From Candidatus Ornithobacterium hominis (GTDB taxonomy: Bacteria; Bacteroidota; Bacteroidia; Flavobacteriales; Weeksellaceae): DNA of 64,000 bases. Shown in pieces: positions 26,516 through 33,880 of the stretch. Within the stretch, counting starts at the first letter, position 1. Each line of letters starts with the position of its first letter. The position numbers and the translations under genes are program-made. The DNA lies in NCBI RefSeq assembly GCF_951229915.1, contig NZ_OX579588.1:1302001-1366000 (forward strand), read 5' to 3'. Under the pieces are notes generated by a model. The model ran no database searches, was not told where the DNA came from, and saw nothing but the letters and a program-made list of their open reading frames with translations.

Positions 26516-27816
26516 TTTAATCTTTTCTCTATCGGCGGATGCAACAAGCCAACTGATTTCCCTACGACTGTCGCCACAACAGCATCTCCAGTTACATTCA
26601 CAACGGTGCGGCACATATCTAACGGGCGATCAACGGCAAAAATCAATGCTAAACCAACTGCCAGCCTATCGGAGGGGAATCCTATAGATTCTAAAACAAT
26701 CACTAGCATCACCATTCCTGCTCCTGGCACTGCTGCTGAACCGATGGATGCTAAAAGTGCTGTGAAAACGATGGTCAATTGCTGCGTCAAATCTAATGGA
26801 AACTTCAATGCTTGTGCTATAAAAACGGCGGCAACTGCTTGGTAAAGACTTGTCCCGTCCATATTTATGGTAGCTCCTACTGGCAGTACAAAACTACTTA
26901 CCTCTTCATCTACGCCCACGTATTCATTGACACGTTCCATGGTGACGGGTAAAGTTGCTGCACTGGAACTGGTGGAAAAAGCTAATAGCTGTGCTGGTGC
27001 AATTTTGGGTACAAAACTAAATGGACTCCTTTTGGTAACGATGTATAAAATTAAAAGATAAACAGCTACCATCAAAATTAAGCCTAAAATGACTGTAAGC
27101 GTATAAAAAAGTAATTTCTCTAAAATTTCAGGATTATCAGCTGAAACAACTACGTTCGCCAAAAGTGCAAAAACAGCAAAAGGTGCCGTCAACATAATAA
27201 CATCTACCATCTTTAGAATCACTTCATTCAAAGAATCAAAAAAAATCTTGAGCGGCTTGGCTTTTTCTTCTGAAATTAAAAGTAAACAAATTCCCAAAAA
27301 AATTGCGAAAAAAATGACTTGCAACATCGAGCCATTATCACTCATCGCAGCAAAAATATTATCAGGCACTATATCTACAACAAAGTCCAACGGGCCTGAC
27401 TCTTTCTGATGATGTGCTTCTGAAATCTTCCCTGAAATCTCACTATTATCGGTATACGTAGAAACCAACTGATTTATAGTTGCTTGCGGTAAACCTTTAC
27501 CTGGCTCAATCAAGTTGACCAATCCTAAACCAACGGATATAGCTATGATTGTTGTAAAAATATACATGCCAATCGTACGGAACCCAATGTTTTTGAACTT
27601 CGAAATATCTTTTAAATCAGAAATTCCTTTGACTAAACTTGCCAAAATCAGCGGAATAGCAATCAATTTTAGTAAATTAATGAAAATAGTCCCTACAGGA
27701 GCCACCCAGTCAGACACAAAATCTTTGCCCCCAGACCATAAAGTTATTAAATAGCCAAAAACGACTCCCGATGCCATTCCCAGCAATATCTGCCAGTGCA
27801 ATTCTAATTTTCTCAT
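26500..27816 (-). CDS. Dicarboxylate/amino acid:cation symporter (DAACS family)
   Basis: 438 residues with about eight membrane helices and two re-entrant loops. The Ser-rich loop AFSTSSSAATLPVTMERV, the motif GATINMDGTSLYQ and the C-terminal DRPLDMCRTVVNVTGDAVVA are diagnostic of the GltP/DctA family. It imports glutamate, aspartate or C4-dicarboxylates with Na+ or H+; the substrate cannot be fixed from sequence. Its ATG directly abuts the stop of the nitroreductase gene, so the two are probably co-transcribed. Confidence 0.92.
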   Translation of the reverse strand: MRKLELHWQILLGMASGVVFGYLITLWSGGKDFVSDWVAPVGTIFINLLKLIAIPLILASLVKGISDLKDISKFKNIGFRTIGMYIFTTIIAISVGLGLVNLIEPGKGLPQATINQLVSTYTDNSEISGKISEAHHQKESGPLDFVVDIVPDNIFAAMSDNGSMLQVIFFAIFLGICLLLISEEKAKPLKIFFDSLNEVILKMVDVIMLTAPFAVFALLANVVVSADNPEILEKLLFYTLTVILGLILMVAVYLLILYIVTKRSPFSFVPKIAPAQLLAFSTSSSAATLPVTMERVNEYVGVDEEVSSFVLPVGATINMDGTSLYQAVAAVFIAQALKFPLDLTQQLTIVFTALLASIGSAAVPGAGMVMLVIVLESIGFPSDRLAVGLALIFAVDRPLDMCRTVVNVTGDAVVATVVGKSVGLLHPPIEKRLKKTYR

Positions 27817-28464
27817 TTAATTTAATTCAATTAACATTTTATCTAAAGGGATTCGTACTTTTTTCTCATGCAAAAGAAAATCCTTTTCTGTCCGAATTCC
27901 CACAGGAAGCAACAATACAGAGCGTAAATTTTTCTTTTCTAAATTTAAAATTTCATCTAAATCATGTTTTTTAAAACCCTCCATCGGGCACGAATCAATT
28001 TGCATCAAAGCACATGCTGTAAGCAAAGTCCCCAAGACGATATAAATTTGCTTATCAACCCAATGTTGCAATTCATTTGAATTTTTTAAGCCTTTTAAAA
28101 ATTTTATACACGTCTGCTCATAATCCTGCAAATCACCTTTTTGCAAACCTCGCTCCTCCTCCATCAATTGAATCATTTCTTTCACAAAATCTTCATCCAA
28201 ATCAGTCCTAGCAGCTAAAACAATCAAATCACTACAGGTTGAAATTTGCTTTTGATAAAACGTAGCATTTCCCAAATCTTTTAAATTTCTTGGATTTTTA
28301 ATCCATAACACACGAAACGGCTGCAAGCCCATAGATGTGGCAGTGAGATTAGCCATTTTCATCAATTGATAAATTTTTTCTTCAGCAATCTTTTGCTCCG
28401 AATCAAATTGTTTTGCAGCGTAACGCCAGTGCAAAGCATTTTTTATACATTCGTGATTTAGCAT
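27817..28464 (-). CDS. Nitroreductase family NAD(P)H-dependent oxidoreductase
   Basis: 215 residues. FMN-binding features include ALHWRYAAKQFDSEQKI near the N-terminus (the RRSxR-like arm), LTATSMGLQPFRVLWIKN, and CPMEGF near residue 168, the family's CPMEGF motif. It resembles NfsB/NAD(P)H-dependent flavin oxidoreductases. A palindrome inside encodes KFLKGLKN. The stop touches the start of the symporter gene. Confidence 0.88.
   Translation of the reverse strand: MLNHECIKNALHWRYAAKQFDSEQKIAEEKIYQLMKMANLTATSMGLQPFRVLWIKNPRNLKDLGNATFYQKQISTCSDLIVLAARTDLDEDFVKEMIQLMEEERGLQKGDLQDYEQTCIKFLKGLKNSNELQHWVDKQIYIVLGTLLTACALMQIDSCPMEGFKKHDLDEILNLEKKNLRSVLLLPVGIRTEKDFLLHEKKVRIPLDKMLIELN
28079..28103 (-). 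repeat. Dispersed palindrome (C form) inside the nitroreductase gene
   Basis: Core AAGCCTT at 28088-28094 with arms AATTTTTT and TTAAAAATTT. The coding strand reads KFLKGLKN. Confidence 0.85.
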
Positions 28465-28570
28465 AAGTGTAAAATTAATATTTTTGAAGCTTTAAAAAAA
28501 GTGAAAAATTTATACTTTTAATTTTTAACTTTATTCATCAATTTTAAAATTTAAAAATAAAAACAAGAAA

Positions 28571-29308
28571 ATGAAATTATTGGAAGGAAAAACAGCCATC
28601 ATTACTGGTGCTACCCGCGGAATCGGGAAGGGAATTTTAGAAGTTTTTGTAGAAAATGGCTGCCGCGTGGCTTTTACGTATGCTTCATCTAAAAAGGCGG
28701 CAGACGAAATTGAAGAAAAATATGGCGACAAAGTCAAAGGCTTCCAATCAGATGCATCGGATTTTGATGCTGCACAAAAGTTGATTGACGAAGTTTTAGG
28801 AGTTTTTGGGCAAGTCGATATTTTAATTAACAATGCTGGAATTACTAAAGATAATTTATTGATGCGCATGAGTTTTGAGGATTGGCAAAAAGTAATTCAG
28901 GTGAATTTAGACAGCGCTTTTAATTTAACGAAAGCTTTAATTCGCCCAATGCTGAAACAAAAAAGTGGTTCTATCATCAACATAAGTTCTGTGGTTGGCG
29001 TTCAAGGAAATGCTGGGCAGGCTAATTATGCAGCGTCCAAAGCGGGACTGATTGGGTTTACAAAATCGGTTGCTTTGGAGTTAGGCTCTAGAAATATCCG
29101 CTGCAATGCCATTGCTCCTGGGTTTATAAAAACAGAAATGACTGAAAAGTTAGATGAAAAAATAGTGGAGGAATGGGTGCAAAATATCCCGCTGAAACGA
29201 GGAGGGGAACCACAAGACATCGCTAATGCTTGTTTGTTTTTAGCCTCTGACCTTTCATCTTACGTCACTGGCCAAGTGCTAAGCGTGGACGGAGGTATGC
29301 ATACTTAA
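28571..29308 (+). CDS. fabG: 3-oxoacyl-ACP reductase FabG
   Basis: 245 residues, a classical short-chain dehydrogenase. The NADPH motif TGATRGIGKG is at residues 12-21, NNAG near 87, the catalytic Ser in NISSVVGVQG, YAASKAG near 152-158, and the C-terminal YVTGQVLSVDGGM. It reduces beta-ketoacyl-ACP in fatty-acid elongation. It stands alone between two reverse-strand genes and ends in a clear terminator. Confidence 0.92.
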   Translation: MKLLEGKTAIITGATRGIGKGILEVFVENGCRVAFTYASSKKAADEIEEKYGDKVKGFQSDASDFDAAQKLIDEVLGVFGQVDILINNAGITKDNLLMRMSFEDWQKVIQVNLDSAFNLTKALIRPMLKQKSGSIINISSVVGVQGNAGQANYAASKAGLIGFTKSVALELGSRNIRCNAIAPGFIKTEMTEKLDEKIVEEWVQNIPLKRGGEPQDIANACLFLASDLSSYVTGQVLSVDGGMHT

Positions 29309-29334
29309 TTTTCTTTGAGTTTAATGAAATAGAA

Positions 29335-29369
29335 AAGCCGTCTCATCTACCAAGAAACGGCTTTTTTTT
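29335..29369 (+). terminator. Intrinsic terminator downstream of fabG
   Basis: AAGCCGT and ACGGCTT form a stem around a 15-base loop, followed by eight T. Confidence 0.88.
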
Positions 29370-29371
29370 AA

Positions 29372-29396
29372 ATATTTTTTAAGCCTTTAAAAAAAT
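29372..29396 (-). repeat. Dispersed palindrome (C form) at the malQ stop
   Basis: Core AAGCCTT at 29381-29387 with arms ATATTTTTT and TAAAAAAAT. Its right end touches the malQ stop. Confidence 0.85.
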
Positions 29397-32080
29397 CATT
29401 TCCAAAACTGTATTATATCTCCTTTTATTCTACCACATTTCTGATTCAGTGCATTTAGTTTTTGTGTAAATTTTTTATTTTCAATTAAATCTTCTACACT
29501 GATGTGCATTCGGTAATCCCATTTATGCGGAAAAACTGACGGGATGTTTATCCGCTCATCATCTTCTTTTGGATTTCTAGTACTCGAGTCAATTCCTAAA
29601 AATTCCTGTATCGGAATAATGCTTAGCATCGCTGGTGAAAATAAATGCTGGTGCAGAATCTCCTCTTGCAGCGGCTCGCTAAGCTCCTGTGGTGGCTCGC
29701 CTTCATGCCCCATCCATTGGTTATAAAAAAACTTTATCCCCGCTCGATTTTCTTTCCACCATTGCCGTAACGTACTGGTATCGTGCGAAGAAGGAGACAC
29801 CACGCAAAGGTAAGGCGAATCTGCTGGGTGTGTAAAAAGTTTATCAACACGCCCAGGCATCCGCTGAATTTCAAGATTTAAAACGGCTAATTCTTGCATC
29901 ACCTCGGGAACAACTTTTGGTATCATGCCTAAATCTTCGCCACACGTGAGCATATTTGTTGCTTTTTTCAGCATCGGTAATTTTTCTAAACCTTTTATTT
30001 TCCAGAAGTCCTCGTTGCGGTGATAAAAATAATCGGTGTACAAAAGATATAAAACGTGCTTGTGATGCTCGTCTAAATCTTGATACGATAGAGTTTCTAT
30101 CAAATTAAATCGTGGGTGGAAATGCCCTGCCCGATTTTCATCTTCTATGAACAAAACATTCGCTACCAAATTCATTAAAATTTCAAAATGAGGATGATTG
30201 GAATCCAGATTTTGCTGAATTTTTCTTTGGGTAGAGAATTCTTCTTTCAAAGAAATTTCATCTTCAAGAGTTTTAAAATATTTATTTTCAGCTGTTTCAA
30301 ATTCTTTATCAAAAATTTGTTTCAAAATTTCTTTAGTGACGAAAGGTTGAGTCAAACGCTTGATACTGAGGCTAACTCCTCTTTCTCTCAACTCTTCATC
30401 ACTGAATGCTAGAGCTGGCTCAAAATAACCTAAAATTCCTTGTGTGGCATGCATCGGGATTTGCCAAATTCTAAAAAATCCAAGAATGTGGTCTATCCTG
30501 AAAGCATCAAAATACCTTGCCATGAACTGAAATCGGCTCTTCCACCACGTGTAGTCATCATCTTTCATTTTGCCCCAATTATAGGTTGGGAATTCCCAAT
30601 TTTGCCCCAAAACTGCAAAGTCATCAGGCGGAGCGCCAGCCTGTTGATTCATATGAAATAGTTCCCGATGCTCCCATGCATCAACACTATGGCGACTAAT
30701 CCCGATGGGCAAATCTCCTTTCAGCCCGACACCTTCTCGGTGCAAAAAGTCTACCGCATCTCTCAACTGCATATCCAAAATCCATTGAATAAAACAGTAA
30801 TAATTCACCGCTGCATGCAGCAAATGTTGCTCATCATTGATGCAATTCATTAGCTCCTCGCTCGGTTGCTGGTACGCTGGCCATTGCTCAAAATTAGTCG
30901 TTCCGTATTCATCTCTCAGAGAAGAAAAAACAGCGTAAGGTATCAACCAGTTTTTATTATTTTTTTTAAAGCTTAAAAAATCTTTATCACGTGCTATTTT
31001 TCGCCAATTTCTTTTGAAATATTTTTGTGTAAAATCTCGTTTATACTGATTGACCGCTTCATATTCAACTCCAGAAGATTGATTTAGAATTTTAGATTTT
31101 TTCTCAAGGCTTAAAATTTCTTTTTTGTTGAGCGAATAAGGTAATTCCTTTAAACTCAAATACATGGGATGCAATGCGAAAACTGAAATCGCTGCATACG
31201 GATAGCAATCTAGCCAAGAATAATGCGCCGTGGTGTCATTGATTGGTAAAATTTGAATTAATGAGAAACCTGCATTTTTCGCCCATTTTCCTAAAGCTTT
31301 TAAATCAGAAAACTCTCCTACTCCACAGCTTTCTTTCGTTCGGATAGAAAAAACTGGTATTGCTAACCCGCTGAGTCGCCATCGGTCTAATTCCGGGACT
31401 CGAAAACAAACATCATTATAAATTTGCACATCCTCCGCCCCCACAGGGTGCCCAATTCGATTGGCGCCCGTCTCAAAAAATTTCACGCTCTTCTCCGTTT
31501 TGTCATAAAGAGCATATTTGTACTCAAAATCACAGAGAAGCGCAGGCATTGCTACATCAATATACCAAAAATTTTTACCTGCGGGTTTCATTTCAATGGC
31601 TCTTTTGGGATCCCATTCACCTAATTTTGGTGTATTGCCCGTAAGCAATAAAACTTGATGTGGGTTAAAAACAGGGAAGTGAATTTTAAACCGATGCGTA
31701 TTCTTTTTTAAAGCTCTAAGATTCTGAGATTTAAATTGTGATGAAATTTCATCAAAAAGTGTAGTGCCTAAATTATACTGTGGCAAAACGGGGATATTCC
31801 AAAAATCACGCACAATCAGGTTTTTACTCAGAATATGACACTCAAAATGATGCGGCGCCCATTCTTCTCTTATGCTTGAATCTTTTAAATTCCTGACAAA
31901 ATAGGTGTATTCAAATTTTTTCTTTTTCGTTTCAAACTCCACATACCATTCCGATTCATTAAAGAATTGCATGGGCAAAGCCTTACTTTTATCACCATTA
32001 CCAAGCTCTGGTATATCTCCTACTACAAATATATTTTCGCCCAAATGCGTTGAATATTTTAGATGGAATTTAATCTTCAT
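29396..32080 (-). CDS. malQ: 4-alpha-glucanotransferase (amylomaltase) with two N-terminal starch-binding domains
   Basis: About 894 residues from the ATG at 32078-32080; the frame opens 20 codons earlier, but this ATG begins the first CBM20 (MKIKFHLKYSTHLGENIFVVG). A second CBM20 follows (FPVFNPHQVLLLTGNTPKLGEWDP, about residues 130-240). The GH77 catalytic domain has GAPPDDFAVLGQNWEFPTYNW, the nucleophile Asp in FDAFRIDHILGFFRIW near residue 528, and CGEDLG near 713. This layout resembles plant DPE2-type enzymes. It transfers glucan segments in maltose or glycogen metabolism. Confidence 0.93.
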   Translation of the reverse strand: MKIKFHLKYSTHLGENIFVVGDIPELGNGDKSKALPMQFFNESEWYVEFETKKKKFEYTYFVRNLKDSSIREEWAPHHFECHILSKNLIVRDFWNIPVLPQYNLGTTLFDEISSQFKSQNLRALKKNTHRFKIHFPVFNPHQVLLLTGNTPKLGEWDPKRAIEMKPAGKNFWYIDVAMPALLCDFEYKYALYDKTEKSVKFFETGANRIGHPVGAEDVQIYNDVCFRVPELDRWRLSGLAIPVFSIRTKESCGVGEFSDLKALGKWAKNAGFSLIQILPINDTTAHYSWLDCYPYAAISVFALHPMYLSLKELPYSLNKKEILSLEKKSKILNQSSGVEYEAVNQYKRDFTQKYFKRNWRKIARDKDFLSFKKNNKNWLIPYAVFSSLRDEYGTTNFEQWPAYQQPSEELMNCINDEQHLLHAAVNYYCFIQWILDMQLRDAVDFLHREGVGLKGDLPIGISRHSVDAWEHRELFHMNQQAGAPPDDFAVLGQNWEFPTYNWGKMKDDDYTWWKSRFQFMARYFDAFRIDHILGFFRIWQIPMHATQGILGYFEPALAFSDEELRERGVSLSIKRLTQPFVTKEILKQIFDKEFETAENKYFKTLEDEISLKEEFSTQRKIQQNLDSNHPHFEILMNLVANVLFIEDENRAGHFHPRFNLIETLSYQDLDEHHKHVLYLLYTDYFYHRNEDFWKIKGLEKLPMLKKATNMLTCGEDLGMIPKVVPEVMQELAVLNLEIQRMPGRVDKLFTHPADSPYLCVVSPSSHDTSTLRQWWKENRAGIKFFYNQWMGHEGEPPQELSEPLQEEILHQHLFSPAMLSIIPIQEFLGIDSSTRNPKEDDERINIPSVFPHKWDYRMHISVEDLIENKKFTQKLNALNQKCGRIKGDIIQFWK
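31097..31121 (+). repeat. Dispersed palindrome (G form) inside malQ
   Basis: Core AAGGCTT at 31106-31112 with left arm ATTTTTTCTC and a shortened right arm AAAATTT. Confidence 0.65.
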
Positions 32081-32279
32081 AAGGCTAATTTTTGAATTGG
32101 CAATATAGTTATTTTCACAACTTCCTGAATCTTCAGTCAATGAAATTACCTAAGCAATTGCTTATATAGAAAAATCAACTAATTTTTTCAAAATATGGCT
32201 TCGTTCTAGCCTTATAAAAATACAAATAAAGTCTTACTGGGGCAAGTTTTAAATGTTAATCTTCTTACTTTTTTAGCCC

Positions 32280-32321
32280 AATAAATCATTAAAATCTAAA
32301 TGAACTACGGGTTGATTTATT
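32280..32321. repeat. Inverted repeat in the 3' flank of FISUMP B
   Basis: AATAAATCA at 32280-32288 and TGATTTATT at 32313-32321, as after FISUMP A. Confidence 0.75.
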
Positions 32322-32327
32322 CTCCTA

Positions 32328-32374
32328 AAATTTTTAAAGGCTTAGAAAATTTTTCTCTAAGCCTTTAATTTTAA
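32328..32374. repeat. Two facing palindrome copies forming a hairpin after FISUMP B
   Basis: Cores AAGGCTT at 32337-32343 and AAGCCTT at 32359-32365 give the same 10-bp stem as after FISUMP A. Confidence 0.85.
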
Positions 32375-32403
32375 TTGATGATTTTCTGATTTTAAATAAA
32401 CGT

Positions 32404-33453
32404 TTAATTATTCTTAATACAACGCACGCTGAGCCCGATAGCTCGGTCGCTGTCGTTCATAGTGATGTGTCCACTGAGTGAGCTCACGTGGTAAGCGCGG
32501 TTACTGTTGCTAACAGAGCTACTCCAGCAGTGACCTTCAGTACCCACTTCATCCAGTAAACCATTTCTGTTATAGCTACGGTAGCCAGCAACTGCAAGGT
32601 TTGGTAACTTATTCTGTGTATACATTTGATTATTACTTCTTACAGCATTGATTAATTGCTGCCACTCCTCTAGCGTCGGAACATGGAAACCAGACGGGCA
32701 AGGGTTATTAACTCTTCCTGCTCTCCACAACTCTAAATCTGAATCTGATGCACCTTTACCATTCTCAACCCAGTTAAAGTCATTGTTGTTCCCTATAGTA
32801 ATAAACTTCCCTGCTGCTTCGCCTGTGTCTGTCCAAGTATCGGCTAGTTTAGGGGTAGTTTCTGAATCCCTAAACTCATGCCCATCACTCGCTCTCTGCC
32901 ATTGGTATAATGAACCATAAAGATTTTTGTCCCTGTGGATAGTTTCGCCTGTTTTATTAACTTTATTAACCGTCGGGTCAAAATCAGGATTATTTATGTC
33001 TGCATACGCCGCTCCAAGGTTGAGGTTGAGCCATGTTCTATTGTAGCCGCCCTCGCTTACAGTTGTAGCACAATACACAAAATCATGTTTGCCGTCACCA
33101 AAGTGCTTGTCAAAAACTATGTTTTGTGGCGTACATTGTTTGATTTTATTGATGATCTCCCCGGCTCTGCCTGGCTGCTTATCGCGGATATAATTTATTT
33201 TCTCTTTATCTACTATTATTATATCCCATTTGAGGTCTGAGAGACTTGTACGCTTCACCTTTTGGTCTTCTTCATCCCAAACTAAAAGCCATTGGGTAGA
33301 TTTCTCCTCAACACCTTCTATGCGCAGGTCTCCTTTTTGGTCGTCTTTTGCGCTGATGTCTAGCATGGCTTTTGGCTCATCTGTGTTAATGCCCACCTGA
33401 GCAGTGGCTAAAGCTCCTGGCAATACAACGAAAGAAAGTAATAATTTCTTCAT
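32404..33453 (-). CDS. FISUMP-domain surface protein B (paralog of the gene at 21815)
   Basis: 349 residues. The signal peptide and N-terminal VGINTDEPKAMLDISAKD are almost identical to paralog A, as are FDKHFGDGKHDFVYCATTVS and GSLYQWQRASDGHEF. The FISUMP features NPCPSGFHVPTLEEWQQ and CWSSSV lead to the same last residues, SVRCIKNN. Between CWSSS and SVRC the two proteins share little, and loop lengths differ slightly. The role is probably a surface ligand-binding protein; this is inference. Confidence 0.85.
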   Translation of the reverse strand: MKKLLLSFVVLPGALATAQVGINTDEPKAMLDISAKDDQKGDLRIEGVEEKSTQWLLVWDEEDQKVKRTSLSDLKWDIIIVDKEKINYIRDKQPGRAGEIINKIKQCTPQNIVFDKHFGDGKHDFVYCATTVSEGGYNRTWLNLNLGAAYADINNPDFDPTVNKVNKTGETIHRDKNLYGSLYQWQRASDGHEFRDSETTPKLADTWTDTGEAAGKFITIGNNNDFNWVENGKGASDSDLELWRAGRVNNPCPSGFHVPTLEEWQQLINAVRSNNQMYTQNKLPNLAVAGYRSYNRNGLLDEVGTEGHCWSSSVSNSNRAYHVSSLSGHITMNDSDRAIGLSVRCIKNN

Positions 33454-33840
33454 TTGTTTTAATTTTTTTGGTTAATATTTTATTGATTTATTCTTTTCTT
33501 AATTAAATTTTTGCTGTTTTTTTCAACTTTTTTTTGCTTCTTCATTTAGAAAGAGCCCCAACCCGTGAGGCTCTTCTTTTTGAAGAAATTACTACTTTCA
33601 CACAGGTGAAAATAGAAAAACCGCACAAGATTTTCTTGCACGGCTTTGCGTTTCGCTCCCGCAGGGAAGCAATAAATTATTACAAGTTACTGATAATGAG
33701 TTGTTTAGCTCATTACTTGTGTGTGTGTGTGTGTGTGTTTACACTTTATTTTGAAACTCACAAATTTCATCTGTTAAAATTTCGTTATTTTTTTGTTAAA
33801 AATTCCCGTTGAGATTTTTTCACTTTTCTCAACCTGCCCG
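33454..33840 (-). promoter_or_regulatory. Long structured 5' leader of FISUMP B
   Basis: Nearly identical to the FISUMP A leader, with the same AAGAGCC/GGCTCTT hairpin, the CAAG/CTTG hairpin (outer stem weakened to TGCGTTT) and the AATGAG/CTCATT stem beside a TG tract. Differences are a few substitutions, a short insertion near 33525, and three extra TG units. Confidence 0.6.
33718..33737. repeat. (TG)10 dinucleotide tract in the FISUMP B leader
   Basis: Ten TG units, against seven in copy A, so the tract length is unstable between the two cassettes. Confidence 0.9.
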
Positions 33841-33872
33841 CAAATGTATTTTACGTTTTTGAATTATGCAAA
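33841..33872 (-). promoter_or_regulatory. Promoter of FISUMP B
   Basis: Reverse-strand -33 TTTG (33869-33872), 20-base spacer and -7 TACATTTG (33841-33848), identical to promoter A. Homology between the cassettes ends at this -33 box. Confidence 0.78.
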
Positions 33873-33880
33873 TTTGCTTC

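Larger units (their letters stand above)
32081..32403. other. Intergenic region holding the FISUMP B 3' flank
   Basis: 323 bases. The left half must hold the malQ promoter, though I see no clear box. From about 32264 the sequence matches the 3' flank of FISUMP A. Confidence 0.55.

Noticed and set aside
32428..32640. A reverse transcriptase or template repeat for the FISUMP tails inside the window
   Set aside because: No protein here has an RT active-site motif, and no third copy of the tail sequence was found, so the DGR idea depends on sequence outside the window.
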